Counted from the stretch's first letter, positions 34,066 to 46,816 are shown. The stretch: DNA of 64,000 nt from Adiantum capillus-veneris (GCA_014529385.2 CM043942.1:29910969-29974968), one strand, 5' to 3'. The notes: generated from the letters alone by a model not told the origin. Program-made: numbers and translations.

Positions 34066-34632
34066 TGTTAACCCTCACGGCTCACGAACACCCCATCACC
34101 TACGACGGACGTGTATTATGTATTTGGTAGAGTCAGGTACCGAGCTTGTCGAACCAATAGGAAAAGGGTAAGAGTGATCGCCGATGAGAGGCGCACTCTA
34201 ACTGGGACATTCAAGGGATTAGTTGGCTAAGCATGGGCGCCCAAGTGTGAATGGGGTGAGCTCATATAAAAGCAAACTAAACCTAAAATTCACTTATTCT
34301 CTCATTTGTGCAATACAAGAGTGTTCTTGCTCCATCTCCATCTCCATCTTCTTCTTCTTCACCTCCTTGTGTGTGTGTGTATGTGAGAGAGAGAGTGCGA
34401 TCGAGCATTGCGGCGGCATGACGGTGGTGAAGCGGTTGAGCGCGACGTAGCGGCGTCTCCTTCTTCTTCGCGGCGAGGAATCCTCCACGGCAGGAGCATA
34501 GAGCGGTGAGTGACACACCATTTCCCTCTTTTGAGCTTACTAGTTAAGCCAGTTGTGTGCTTGGAGCCGTCTGTGGCTCGCACACAGTGTTAGGCAAGAC
34601 CCTTGCTTCGACAGTGCGGCAAGGAGCGCACA
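34066..34632 (+). repeat. Element C 3' LTR
   Basis: It matches the 5' LTR in full, with a TATA motif at about 34,264. It is followed by the GCAGA duplication. Confidence 0.94.
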
Positions 34633-34637
34633 GCAGA

Positions 34638-34809
34638 CATGCTCACGGAGCCTTAGGCTCTCAAGCACCAAATGGATTAGTCATCCATTCTGGAACAATG
34701 TCGTAGGGTAAGATAGGGATCCTCTACCCGCTAAAAAAAGGACTAATGAATAGGCTTTATCTTCTCTACCCCATAGTCGAGGACAACTATGATTTCAAAA
34801 GAGAGGTAA
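34638..34809 (+). other. Element A internal 3' end with polypurine tract
   Basis: It resumes the A sequence interrupted at 20,364. The last bases, AAAAGAGAGGTAA (34,797-34,809), are the purine tract immediately before the 3' LTR of A. Confidence 0.82.
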
Positions 34810-36019
34810 TGTCATAATAATTTGTATCTAATTCTCCTAAATGATTTTCTCATGTTAAACTAATCATTTAATATGGGGAAGTACCACGGGGAGAAAAAGC
34901 TAGATTATTGGTAAGGCTAGCAGACTAGTCACAATAGGGATCCAAAGGAGGGAAATTAGGGATCCAAAGGGGGACCATCTACAGAAGAGAAATGTGCAAG
35001 AAATGGGCTCCAAAGACCTCAAGGTGAAGTCCATTAAGACTTCCAAAATGCTAAGGTTCCAAAATTCTAAGGTAAGTCCAAATGGTCAAGCTTAGTGGAA
35101 TTGGATACTTATGTGATGACCAAAAAGTCTTCAAGTGGTTCTAGATATGAGGCGGCGAGCCCTAAAGATAGGGGAAGAGAGAGAAAAGGTGAGAGAATAC
35201 ACACACACACACACACACACACTCCAAATCTTCCATTTACACAAAGTGCATAATGGACAAATGTCAGCTCCCTAGCCCAATTGCCCACAAGGTGCACTCA
35301 AATCCTATTGGATGGCCATAGAGGTGGAACAATGAGAATTAGGCTAGAGTAAATCTAGTTTAATTCATTTAAAAACACTTAATAAAAGAACCAATAAGAA
35401 TTAATCTCTCTAGAAGACTATTGGACAGTCTCCCAAGGGGTCCGATGAGCATTTAGGAGCCCAATGGCTTGCTTGATTCCTATTGGCTAGAAGACAAAGG
35501 GGTCCAATGAGAGTCTAGTTGCATTATTTAATTACCTAAAGCTCTCACTAAAGGGGAAAGGGGGACACATGTCACAAGGCTATCACTTATGCTTCTCAAT
35601 TATGATTAGCTAAGCTTTGCAGGGTCCAATGGGGTTCCAACAAGAGTAAATTGCAAGAGGGGTCAACCAAGAGAGAGAGGGGGACTGATTTTGGCAAGGA
35701 TTATCACACACACACTCACACAATCTCATGTGTAAAGCAATAAGACTCTCTCTCTCCTTCTCAAGCTTTAATGGAAATCTCATCATCTACTCCAATCTTG
35801 TGAGAAGGGAGGCCTACACCAAGAACTCTTGGCTTTGTGATGCAAATCCAACCAAGAGCCAAGCTTCAATGCATGCTCATCTCCTCTACCATGCTAATTA
35901 CTAAGCTATGCTAAGCTATTATGAGTGATTATGTGAGGAGATATACTTCTTTCTCGTAAGATTACTCCTTCTTCCTCTCAATCTACTCTCATACCCGGCT
36001 AGCTCTCACCATCTTCGAA
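34810..36019 (+). repeat. Element A 3' LTR, first segment
   Basis: It aligns with the 5' LTR from TGTCATAATAA to the CTCGTAAGATTACTCCTT point, then continues into LTR sequence that the 5' LTR has lost. The CACTA element D follows the GAA at 36,017-36,019. A CA microsatellite lies at about 35,199-35,222. Confidence 0.9.
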
Positions 36020-36110
36020 CACTACAAGAGGTACTTCACACTAGCAACACTCGCAGTGTGACGCTCAAAAGTGAAAATCCACAGTGTCGCTATGGGCGTC
36101 GCTATTAAGT
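36020..36110 (+). repeat. Left terminal and sub-terminal repeats of D
   Basis: The terminal CACTACAAGAGG is followed within 90 bases by GTGTCGCTATGGG and GCGTCGCTATTAAG, the sub-terminal motifs that the TNPA-like protein binds in related elements. Confidence 0.85.
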
Positions 36111-36283
36111 AAAAGAGACCATTTGATATGTGCGGACCCCCACTGGTGTAATGCACTCGCTTCGAATGTGTTTCACTAAAGAAGGGAAGCTTACTGGTTT
36201 GAAGTCACATGACTAGCATAAAATGTGTCAGATATGTTTGAAGTTGAATATATCGTAGTGGAAATTGTGTAACAAATTTTTGT

Positions 36284-37080
36284 ATGGACTTTAATAACAT
36301 TGCTAGACGTGTTTTGCAGTTTATTTTACCGGTGGCCATTGAGGGATGTTTGTCTCCTAACGTCCGTAACACAATCTACAAACTTGCAAAGTTGGTGCAA
36401 TGGATTTCAAAAGGAGATCAATGTAGACTCCATACCATTCACCAAACTAAACGTTGTGGAGGTTGTGTGCATGTTTGAGAAACACTTTCCTACTACCATG
36501 CTAACATTCATGTGCATCTTCTTGTTCACATAGTTGATGAGGTGGAAATAGCTGGCACAATACATTCCAGATAGATGTTCTTTTTACAACGTTTTATGAA
36601 AATGCTCAAGGGATATGTGCGTCAGAAGGCACGTCCGGAGGGTAGCATGGCAGAAGGTTGGTTGGTATCAGAGTCCTTAGTTTACATTGGAGAGTGGCTA
36701 GACGGATTTGATAAAGCTCGAGACACGCTATGGCGAACCATAGATGATGAGCGCATATCTGGGATTGTCATGTGCAATCTCGGTGTTGAGAAGAAGATGA
36801 CAGAAGATCTAGAGGTAAAATAAACCGATTTTGCATGCTTCACAATCCAGCGATACAAAAGTGGATTTCACAATACGAGGATGCAAAGCAAGAGCAACAA
36901 AGGGCACGAATCGAGTGGAGATGGGGAAGACGACTGCCGATGCGCTATCTGGCGGGTCTGGAGAGCCTACGAACATTCATGAGCTTAAGATGGTTGCACA
37001 ACCAATTGAAAAGCGCACAACAACGTGGTGAAGAAGTGACTGAGGAGGAGTGGGAGTACTCTTGGGGTTGCGCGACCAAG
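36284..37080 (+). pseudogene. CACTA transposase C-terminal region, DUF4218-like
   Basis: The first frame starts with an ATG and reads LQFILPVAIEGCLSPNVRN, the start of the DUF4218 region that follows the catalytic Transposase_21 domain in TNP2 proteins. After frame changes it continues with FEKHFPTTMLTFMCIF and then MLKGYVRQKARPEGSMAEGW, a near-perfect match to the L-K-x-Y-V-R-N-x-A-R-P-E-G-S-I-A-E signature. The tail (HNPAIQKWISQYEDAKQEQQ) matches the next conserved segment. Only about 260 bp separate it from the left end, so the transposase core is deleted. Confidence 0.85.
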
Positions 37081-37152
37081 GTAAGTTTGCAATGTACGAT
37101 TAGCAACTTTCTAGATGTTTGAACGGCTACTCATAATCTTTGTTGGTTGTAG
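37081..37152 (+). other. Intron in the D transposase gene
   Basis: 72 nt from GTAAGTTTGC to TTGGTTGTAG, with good plant GT-AG boundaries. Downstream coding resumes with YKSYTTEWFKGRHF, consistent with the next part of TNP2. Confidence 0.72.
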
Positions 37153-37902
37153 TATAAGTCATACACAACAGAATGGTTTAAAGGTCGACATTTTAGGGTG
37201 GAACGGATCGACAAAAAGTGTTTTACACAAGATTGTGGAATCATGGAAAATTTTTGAACAGTCTAGTCGACGATGGTCCTTTGATGCAGATCCTGTGGTG
37301 GTGGAACTCACTTACTTTGGCACGCTACAAGAGATTTTGAGGATCGATTATAGAGTATTTTTTGTCACCTTGTTCGACGTGCAATGGTTCAAGATAAACA
37401 TGGAGGGTCGCAACGCTACTGTGCGCAGAGGAGAGTTTGGTTTCCTTGAGGTGGATTTAAGTAAAAAATGGACCGACCTAAGAGACACTTTTGTACTACC
37501 CGAGCATTGTGAACAAGTAAGTCTGTAAATATTTAACATCTAATTTTAGAAGTTATGTGCTTGGAAGCTCTCATGTAAGTTATGTGGCTCTGGCAGGTGA
37601 TATTTCATCCTACAAAGTCTGCATCAAACATGTGGTACGTCATAGAGGTAGCCCCTCGTAGTGCACGGATGTATGAGGGCTACCGTGTACCAATCACAGT
37701 GGCATCAATGGAGGAGATCAGAGAAGATGCTCAGTCAGAAGCCACTGAGGTGGTGCCAGACCAGCATCAAGCTGCTACTCTCTATAGGGTGCATGTAGAG
37801 GATCTACAAAATGAAACGGAGGACATCTGCCTAAACAGAGAGCTCTATATAGACATAGGGAGTTATGATGAGCTATGCAAGGATGAGAGAGAGACCTCTT
37901 AA
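37153..37902 (+). pseudogene. CACTA transposase C-terminal region, DUF4216-like
   Basis: The sequence covers YFGTLQEILRIDY, VTLFDVQWFKI, GFLEVDLSKKWTDLRDTFVL and, after a second intron (37,517-37,596, GTAAGTCTG to CTCTGGCAG), a VIFHPTKSASNMWYVIEVAP segment. This is the order of the DUF4216 region at the end of TNP2-type transposases. A frameshift and stops near 37,250 interrupt it. The last 60 residues are acidic. The gene ends with TAA at 37,900. Confidence 0.83.
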
Positions 37903-39325
37903 AACCATAAACATTGTATTTGAACAATTTTGCTCCGTTTTATAATATATATTGTATTTACGTGGCTTTTTGTCCATTCCTGTCTATATGCTATACTTGA
38001 GAAATTTTAATTGTGTTTAATCGTTGGTACAGCCAAAGTGTGTCGACCATAGAAGGTGGCAAGGGTAGATATGTGCAGACTAGCAGAAGCATGGCAAAAG
38101 GCTGGAGCAGCTAGGAAGATCATGGGCTGACAGGTAGTAGCGGAGGTGTATGACTAATGCGGTTTATCGGCCAAGAAGGGCTCCATAAGGGGCTAATTTC
38201 AGTAGCAAGGGAAGGAGATGCAAGGTGCAGTCTTTGGGTCCAAGAATGAAGAGTCTGAAGTGCTAAAGGAGCAGGTCCAAACTGCTCATCAAACCGAGCT
38301 ACGGAGCCCAAGTTATTGAAGGCTGGGTTCAATGTGTTGCAGATTCTTGCCAGACAAGGTAGCTAGGGACAGGTGGTCCAAGTGGAAGTCACGTTATAGG
38401 CATGTAGTGCTCAATTTATGGAGCCTACCCGTCTTTTCAGGTTGCAGATAGGAGCCACGGATAGCAAGTTATGGCCAGTTGAAGTTTTGACGGGGGCTAG
38501 GTTGGTGCCCATCTGACCACGTGGAGAGGTGTGCCATCTGGCGTCTTTTGAACCTAGACAAGATTTTACAGCAGGGTATGCATCATATAGAGCTAGCAAG
38601 AATCGACTGCTTGTCGAACGGAGCCCACAACAGAAAGATACTGAAGCCGGAATATTGGGTGCCTTTGTCTGAAGTTGATTGCTGATGAAATTTGGCGTTT
38701 TTGCGGCCTTGGTTCGGGGGCTCGAGGAATTGAGAAGTTTGGCAAAGTGGGGTGGAAGTCGGAGTCGAACAAGTGAGGTTGTGACCGGGTTTCGAGGCTT
38801 GGAAGTCAGATTGGCGGTCGACAACTAGCAGGCATGACAAGTTGGGTAAATAAAAGTTTTTTTCAAAATGGTTTTTGGATTTTTCAAGGGGTTCAAAGAG
38901 TGGCTTGAGCCTGGGGCTTCCACGTGGCAGGTACGTATCCCACATGCGCTGACTTGAAGGAGTGCCACATTGTATAGAGGCCACGAAGTGGCGCCCTCTT
39001 GAGGCATGTGAAGCGAGCTGTGAGCTTGGTTCCTTGGCGATGGCGGCCCGCAAGGGCGCTGCTAATGGTGGCTGTCAGGGCGAAGCCCGATGGTTTTGGC
39101 CACAGGTGGCACCACGTAGGTGGCGCGCCCAAAAGTGGTTGGCCGACGGTCGGCAGTGCTACCTTGGTTGGTATGATGATGTGGTAGCCCATAAGGGTCA
39201 ATGCCCACGCCCATGAGGCCAGTTTTTGAGGGTTAGCCCCCCCCCTCCCCCCCCCCCAATAGCGATGTCGCTATTTGCCTGGGAGGGGTGTCCCGCAGTG
39301 AAGGCAATGAGAGAGAGGAACTTCC

Positions 39326-39489
<164 letters not shown>

Positions 39490-40093
39490 CATGCCCAAGG
39501 CCGTTCAAGGGGCTAGTCAAGGGGAGGATCCCACAATAGGTGCTCAACATGCAGCAGTGAATGGAGAGAGAGAGTCACAAAGTTGGCCGAGAGGCCGATC
39601 CAGCCAGTGGAGAACGAAAGAAGGTGATAAAGGGAATTCAAAGGCTTCAAGGGCTAATGGTAAAGCAAGGGAAGGAAGCAGGATAGGGCAAGTCTAGGTT
39701 GGCCAAACTGAGCGGGCAAGGAGTTAAGAGGTGTGCACAATGCAAATACCAAAAAAATCAAGTGTGCCAAGTGGTGGCAATGCAAAACAAATTCTAAAAG
39801 AAGCTTCAGTTGATTGCACGAGCTAGATAGCTCCTTGTTTTTTCTTTTTTAGCCTTAGCCAAGCCCTATAAAGGAGGCAGACATTCATTTTTTAGGGTCT
39901 TTTGACCAAGAGGGCTTTTTTTGCCAGAGAGTGTTATTGGAGGTTTCTTGTGTATTGCAAGCTTGCCATTGAAGCTGATGACGAAGGAAATTTGGAATGG
40001 CGGCCTCTACACCAAAACAAACTCCATTGCGCCACAAGGGAAATGAGATAAGGGCACCACCTAGTCTTGGAAGCGTGGGCTAGGACCGCTACA

Positions 40094-40097
<4 letters not shown>

Positions 40098-40170
<73 letters not shown>
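40098..40170 (+). repeat. (GA)n microsatellite
   Basis: About 36 uninterrupted GA units. Confidence 0.97.
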
Positions 40171-40173
<3 letters not shown>

Positions 40174-41920
40174 ACTATGAATGAAGCATTAACCTTAGTG
40201 TGTGTACAAGGAATGGATGACTTCAAACACTCCCAACACAAATAGTCATGTAGATTACCAAACAACCACTCAAGGATTAGCCAAGATCACATCAAGCACT
40301 CTCACACACATATAAAAGATTTCTCTTAATTAACATAAGTAAGAGGAGGAGAGGTTACTAGCATGAAACAATTTGCACTCTAGAATGTGCAAGAATAGAG
40401 TGAATGAATGAGCTTATGGGCTCATGGTGAGTGATACAAAGACTCAATGGGGCTGAGGGAGGCTTGAAATTACAAAGGGGAAGGCCTCTTTATATAGGAA
40501 AGAGAGTGATTAGGAGTGAGGTTAAGATCCAAGTGTAATTTGTACAAATGAAGCTTGATTAGGGACATTCAACCAATGAAGAAGCTCCTTCCAAGTGATT
40601 TGTTGACCAATTAGCTCCATCATCACTTGTGTTGTCTTCACTCCTTCCTCCATAGCTTGAGTCCAAGAGCTTCCTTATTTTAAAATGTAAAGAATCTACA
40701 TAAAATCAATACATATCTAGTAATAATAGAAAGGGATTGAATGAGAACTTATGAATTACAACAAGATTAAGCATGACTTGAGAGGTGATTATAAGAGGAA
40801 TTTTGATAGGTTTTTGAGCTTGAGAGAGAGGAGGAAGGAGAGGAGGGTGAGAAGACTAATGGCTGATTTTTAGAGAAGGTCTCAATGTGGAAAAGGAAGG
40901 GTGTGTGTGTGTAAAGGTAGAGGGGGTGGTCTCCACCACAGTTGAAAAAACTGGCGTCCGCCATTTTGGCCATATCTCCTAGGCCGTAGATGAAAAAATT
41001 ATTAAAAAAATATGGCCAGAATCTCCAGCTCATCAGCTATAACTTTGATGAAGACAACTTTTCTTGGATCGGAGTGGAAGTATTTTTTAAAAATTCAGAA
41101 AAATCATGTGTCTGGTTCCTTCCTTTACCAAGTCTTTCACTTGGGTCCCATTTGTTTGAATCATCATATGGCTCCAAAGCCATGATGATATGAGCCACTC
41201 ATGACCCTTGAATCATGGGTGCATGGCTCCACAACCACATCATATCTTTTCTTTTCACATTTACATATTTTCCCTTCCCTTTACCACTAGGTTCTCCCTC
41301 TACCTTTCACCTCCGGTGAACTAGTCAAGAAAAAATTCCTATCAAATCATTTTTTTATAATTTTTCCAAGAGGTTGTTCTCACTCTTTCTTTTATTGTAA
41401 ACCTCTAGAAGCAAGGAAAACCAACAAAATATGATAAACAAAAATTTGTGATAGGCTCGGATCACTGCATACTTGATTGTACTGTCTCCCTATGCAATAA
41501 TACCAAACCCTGGCCCATATTTCTTGTGTTGCTTCTCCCCATCCCCCTCCTTTTCTCTCGTTCTTTGTGTACTTGCCGGTGCTTGCAGAGGGTTTGCCTG
41601 CAGCTTGAAGGGTGTTACCAAGAGGGCATAATTGGGTTGTCTTGTGAGTCGAAAAGGGTGAGTTGAGCAGTGTGGGTGCGTTGATGCTGTAAGGTGTTTT
41701 TTGCAAGGTGTGAGACAATTGTTCAGTATGCTAAAGTGGAGTTGCTAGTGCAAATTAGCCAGTTTGAAGGTGTTGTTAGAGAGGTTAGGGGTAATGTGGA
41801 ATCCCTGGGCTATAGAGAGGCAAACATTTTGTGTGTTGGGTGTGTTCCCTATTCCCCCTCTCCATCGTCATTGCTTCCACTCGAGGTATGCTCCTTCCCT
41901 CTCCTCCCTCTCATGTCCAC

Positions 41921-42060
<140 letters not shown>

Positions 42061-42372
42061 TAGACAAAGATCTATCGCAAGTAATCAAGAAAACTATGGC
42101 AGATAGAAAAGAAATTTAATTTATGACTAGAGTGTCTTGTCACAGCTACATATAAAAAGCATGTTGTCCAAGACATAGCTTTTACAAGATATGTAGAATG
42201 CACACAAGAGACAAATTCACAGGAACTTCACAGGAATCCCTCCCCCTCTATGAGTCCTCTCTCTCTCTCTCTGTCTCTCTCTCTCTCTCTACACAGGAAT
42301 CCCTCTCCCTATTATCTATAGTATAGATTATAACTTGTCCATGTTTTCTTCTCCATTCAATATTAAGATTAA

Positions 42373-43556
42373 ATGTTTGTGTGTTTAATGCAGGTATGGA
42401 TGATGATGAATTTCTTCTTCTTTGTCACCCCAGCAGAGGAGGTGGTATCAGGAGCTCATCGCTCTGGAGCACCATCATGTCATTCCACTCCTTCAGTTTC
42501 TCCCTCTGTTTCAGAGCATTTAGGGTGCTCTGAAGCTTCGGTGTCAACAAGACGATCTTCACACTCGTCTAGGCACCGACGCTCTCGTGGTGGCGGCGGC
42601 GGTTGTTGTGGGGATGCCGCCGTTGATGCCTTGACACTGCCTCATGTTCAACGAGGCTCCTTACCTTCCCCTTCTTTTCCCGCCGCCACACCAGCCATGA
42701 CATCCCCATCTACGCCAGGTTTTGCGCGGCTATCGGCTGTTCCTGGCTACACACCACTAGCTACTCCTCCGGGAGTCACCCCAATCGACCCTCCTCGCTT
42801 CGGGGCCCAGACTCTAGTGGGGACACCTGACGTCCATACCCCCATCGAGACATCGCTAGAGACCCCTGTCGAGACATCCAGGTTCACGCTTCACAGGCGA
42901 GAGGGCTTGCTGTACTCGATCGACATCAGCGACGTCATCATCTTGGATGACCAAGGCAAGAAGATAATCTCACGCATGCGCGGTCTTTGCTCTCAGGTGT
43001 TTAGACACTACATACTAAACACCTAGAGTGAAGTGCCAAATGAACTTAAAGACAGAGTCATTAGCATGATGCATGACGAGTTTCCCATGTCAAGTTGCGA
43101 TGAGTGCTTCAACGAAGACTTGATGAAGATTCAAATACGCGAATACTAGAAGCACAAGTGTTTTGAAGTACAAAAAGCAATAAAGCATGGGTGGAACAGA
43201 CCAGATTGACTCGCCAAAGAAGATTGGAAGAATGTGAAGCGAGCAGCGTACGAGAATCCTGAAAACTGGAAGCAACAAAAGGAGGCAGCCAAAGAGGCAG
43301 GGAGCTTGCACCACTTGGGGAGCGGCGGGTGGGCATCATTTGAGGCCAATTTTGTAAGTGTTTTTGCATTGCTCTTTAGGTTTGGTAGTTATGTCTATTT
43401 GTACTTTTAAATTCTAACATAATGGATTCTTTGTATGTTTTGAACAGTGGTCGATGAGACAAGACCTGACCCCACACTGTACGAGCGCGAATACACAAGC
43501 AGAAAGGGCTTAAACGCATTGATAGACATTCTGAGTTCTCGTAGCGGCATGGTTAG
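42373..43556 (+). pseudogene. CACTA second gene (Ptta/En/Spm-type, TNPA-like)
   Basis: An N-terminal Ser/Pro/Thr-rich region (217 codons to TAG at 43,024) is followed by a domain matching plant Ptta/En/Spm transposases: SEVPNELKDRVISMMHDEF, EDWKNVKRAAYENPENWKQQ and a GSLHHLGSGGW segment. An intron is likely from GTAAGTGTTT at 43,353 to TTTTGAACAG near 43,447. The next exon, read one base out of frame, has DPTLYEREYTSRKG, matching the P-x-x-x-E-x-x-x-x-T-x-x-K-x-G motif. Stops at 43,024, 43,147 and 43,207 inactivate it. In Spm such proteins bind sub-terminal repeats and aid excision. Confidence 0.72.
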
Positions 43557-44150
43557 TATTTCACTTTACTCTTTTACATTTATTGTATTTTAATGATAAG
43601 CTAAGAAAATAGATTGTTTTGTAATTATATGTTTATACTTACAGAAAGTCTTATTGTTTTTTTCTGCAAAATCCGATAGATATGCCGCTTGGACACGATG
43701 AGACGTCTGATTAGATGACGTTAGTCTAGCCGTAGCCAAATAACATTAGTTTCCTTTTCTCATAGCATGTATAATGAGATGACGTGTATACGTCTTTTTG
43801 TAACTATTGGAAAACCATGTATTTTCTCAATAATGACAATTGTGTTGTAACTATTACATTTGCAAAGCTTAACAATCAAGCGATTTTGCCTATGATGTCT
43901 ATAATTGTCATTGATTTACTTTCGTCCAATTATTTTTGTCAATTTTGTATCTTTATTCTGCAAACAATACTATGCATGATGGAGTTAATGGTTATATTTT
44001 CTTGTGGGTGACTAGTTTCGGTCTATAACTTGCACTTTCTTTCAAAGGTGAATCTGGGCTTATCTTGGATTCATCTAGGTTTAATCTATTCTGGAAACAT
44101 TCAATATGGTTGATGGGTTACAAGGCATTCAATGCCCTACCACCCATAAT
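43557..44150 (+). other. 3' end of the D second gene and spacer
   Basis: AT-rich, with a possible intron and last short exon near 43,660-43,720. No domain is recognised. Confidence 0.4.
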
Positions 44151-44159
44151 TTCTTACTC

Positions 44160-44396
44160 TCGGGCGTCGCTATAAGCGTCTCTATATAAGGTTCTGCTAC
44201 GTCGCTATAAGCGTCACTATAGAAAGGCTGCAATCATCGCTATATGCGTCGCTATATAGCAACGATATAGCGACGCGTATAGTGACGCTTATAGCAATGT
44301 TCCCGTAGGGATGATGTTAGCGACACCAGGGAGTATAAAAACCCAATGTATTTTCATCGCTAAAAGCATCACAAGTGCACATAACCTCTTGTAGTG
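44160..44396 (+). repeat. Right sub-terminal and terminal repeats of D
   Basis: At least eight GTCGCTATA-like motifs occur here in both orientations, including a palindromic stretch around 44,240-44,295. The terminal repeat CCTCTTGTAGTG closes it. Confidence 0.88.
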
Positions 44397-44399
44397 GAA

Positions 44400-44805
44400 G
44401 GTGTGTGAGGTCTTGGGTCTGAGACCGTGAGGGAATTGATGTTGTGTTTTATAAGTGTTTGCTTTGTGCTTGAAGTTTACATCTTCATTGCACTAGCTAG
44501 TTATTGAAGGAACACAAAGAATTGTAGTGTAAAATGTCTCCCTTGATGGGGGAAACCTATAATACAAAGCCTTTTAGAGGGGGGACTGGCTCCATGTAAA
44601 TCCGGTCCTCAACTATTGTCAATAGCTTAATTTCTCTCTCTTTTGAAGTATTGTTCATGCCTATCTAACTAGGTGTTATGCTTTTTGTTGCTCTCTCCAT
44701 CCAAGCACTCTTGCTACGCTCATTAGGAATCTATTCTAATGAAATTCTCACTATGTTTATGCTATTTTCCGCTACACACAAGTTACTAGGCCATTAAATG
44801 TTACA
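44400..44805 (+). repeat. Element A 3' LTR, second segment
   Basis: It continues the LTR after the CACTA insertion. The last 85 bases, from ATTAGGAATCTATTC to AATGTTACA, match the end of the 5' LTR. The first 320 bases are the portion deleted from the 5' LTR. Confidence 0.9.
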
Positions 44806-44810
44806 GTGAC

Positions 44811-45602
44811 CATCCTATGTCCATCCCTTTTAGAACATTCACGAGCTATAGACAGTAGCGTAGAGCGATCATAGGCTAGGGCTAGTGGCCGTCCAATGGC
44901 CAACTAGGTGGCTAGTGGCCAGACTCACCATAGACCACTAGTATCATATATTTTTAGTTGCCCTAGAGTTTCCTTGGCTATATATTTTCTAGTAGCCAAC
45001 ACCTATGTGGTGGTCGTGCGATGACCTCGGATTGTGGATATATACAACGTGATGTGGATAGCAGATATAGTTTTGCCATACGCTTGTCTTGTGCAAGAGT
45101 CCACTGTGTGACACATTTTGGAGCACCTGCCTACACTCTTGAGCACTAGCCTTTGGGGCCCTTCACCTTGGTTGTCTATAGGTTAGGCATGTGAGTTTGT
45201 AGTCTTATTAGCTATCTACATTGTGCTTTCATTCATGTCTTGTACCATTGCACCCTTTGCATTCTCCATAGCAACTCACTCTCTACATCCCCATTGTATT
45301 ATTGTTGTGGTAGTTGTGGATTGGGCAGAGTTGGCCAGAACCAGACTAGACTTCTATGATTATTTGGTTATGTACAAGGTGTTGCCTTGGAGGGCTTGTG
45401 GTTGTCTTGGCTACTATTTCAGTTCTATTGTGTTGCTTTGTTGGTCTTGACATTGATTCATACTATCTTTTTTCATATTGTCTATTGGTTTGAGCTAGTT
45501 GGTGAGTCCCCGTGCATACTGCATCCAGAGGATCCCACCACTAGAGAGCATCGTGCACCATTTCCATCTACAGATAACAAGCACATAATTATCTATGGAC
45601 AC
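44811..45602. other. Spacer between elements A and E
   Basis: No gene, terminal repeat or domain is recognised. Short frames here show no family motif. Confidence 0.5.
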
Positions 45603-45607
45603 AAAAA

Positions 45608-45887
45608 TGTTGAAGATGATGAAACAGGAAACAGAAGGAAGACAACAACTCAGAGTAGGAAGAAGATGGAGAAGGAGAAGACATAGAGCTTGCGTACGAG
45701 ATCTCTGTAGTCTATCTCTCTGTATTAGAAATAATAGAGTCTGTACAAACTCAGACCTACAAAGATTATATGAAACCCTAAGAGATAAAGTGTCCTTTCA
45801 CACCAGATGTCCAGGGGGAAAAACCCAGTGGGAGAAAAGTGCCCCTGGTGAAGCGCGTATACACACTAAGACTACTACATGTCTACA
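45608..45887 (-). repeat. Element E 3' LTR
   Basis: 280 bp, about 50 bp longer than its partner because of a segment between two GAAGATG copies near its left end. The sequence between is otherwise nearly identical. Confidence 0.88.
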
Positions 45888-45900
45888 AATCCCCCGTGTA
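45888..45900 (-). promoter_or_regulatory. Element E polypurine tract
   Basis: The minus strand reads ACACGGGGGATT directly before the 3' LTR. Confidence 0.75.
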
Positions 45901-45934
45901 GTGATAGTGTGAATGCGTACAAGGTAGTAGATCA

Positions 45935-46816
45935 TCATGTGTATGAGAGTAAGCCCAAAGCTTTTCGAAAAGCTTCAAACTTTTCTTGTGATAACGCCTT
46001 CGTAAATAGATCTGCAATGTTATCCTGTGTAGGACAGTAAGTTAGTGTGATCTCCCCTGCATGTAGCCTTTCCCTGACATAGTGGTAGTGAACCTCTATG
46101 TGCTTTGTTCTTGCATGAAATACTGGATTCCTTGCAACTGCCATAGCACTCTGACTGTCAGTGAAAATGGTAGTGGGTGCCTGTTGACACTCACAAAGAT
46201 CTGCCAATAACCTGCGTATCCATACACAATCAACTGTTGCCGTGAAAGCTGCCCTGTACTCAGCTTCACAAGTTGATGTAGCCATTGTGGTTTGCTTCTT
46301 GCTTAGCCAAGATATACATGCATTTCCCAAGAAAAAACAATTGCCACTTGTGGAATGTTGTGTGTCAAAATCACCAACCCAATCTGAATCGCTGTAACCA
46401 AGAAGCTGCATAGAATTGTGCTTTCCATACATATCCCCCCTTGGAAAGAACATGGAAAGATTAGGGGTACCTAAAAGGTAACGAAGTATGCGCTTCACAG
46501 CCTGCCAATGATGCATACCTGGGCTGTGCATAAATCTGCTTGCTTTTGAAACCCCAAATTGAATGTCTGGACGAGTGTTGCCTGCCAAATATATCAAGCA
46601 ACCAACCGCTGCTGCATAAGTATGTACATCAAAAGGTTCTCCAGCATCGTGCATGCTCAACTTTGATCCAGTTTCTACGGGTGTAGAAATTGGTTTACAA
46701 TTTTGCATACCAAACTTGTCCAAAATATTTTGCCTGCAACATGTATATGCCATCCTCTGATTGCACAAACTGAATACCCAAGTAATAATGTAGCAAACCA
46801 AGATCAGACATCTCAA
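45935..46816 (-). pseudogene. Element E reverse transcriptase C-terminus and RNase H
   Basis: After a frameshift near 46,735 the frame reads CKPISTPVETGSKLS and VGCLIYLAGNTRPDIQFGVS, the copia connection domain. RNase H follows with LLGYSDSDWVGDFDTQHSTS (first Asp), a STCEAEYRAAFTAT segment (Glu), TIFTDSQSAMAVARNP (Asp) and HARTKHIEVHYHYVRE. It ends with ADLFTKAL and a natural stop. Catalytic residues appear intact. Confidence 0.9.

Larger units (their letters stand above)
20365..34632 (+). mobile_element. Gypsy element C (Athila/Tat-like), 14.3 kb, nested in A
   Basis: It has exact GCAGA target duplications (20,360-20,364 and 34,633-34,637), LTRs of 565 and 567 bp starting TGTTAACCC and ending GCGCACA, a TGGCGCC-type primer site and a polypurine tract AGGAAGGGGGGCA. 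The order is leader, gag, multiple zinc knuckles, protease, reverse transcriptase, RNase H, integrase, second protease-like domain, low-complexity region, accessory ORF and long 3' region. The primer site and protease motif point to the Athila/Tat group. By eye about 18 substitutions separate the LTRs, so it is younger than A. Stops near 24,337, 24,403, 25,108 and 28,955 inactivate it. Confidence 0.93.

Noticed and set aside
38120-39201. Several minus-strand frames of 100-156 codons inside D
   Set aside because: Overlapping frames without recognisable motifs and codon patterns that shift between frames; GC-rich chance frames are the simpler reading.
45223-45686. Hydrophobic frames between A and E resembling membrane proteins
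   Set aside because: Composition comes from T-rich intergenic DNA; no start context, splice pattern or family motif.
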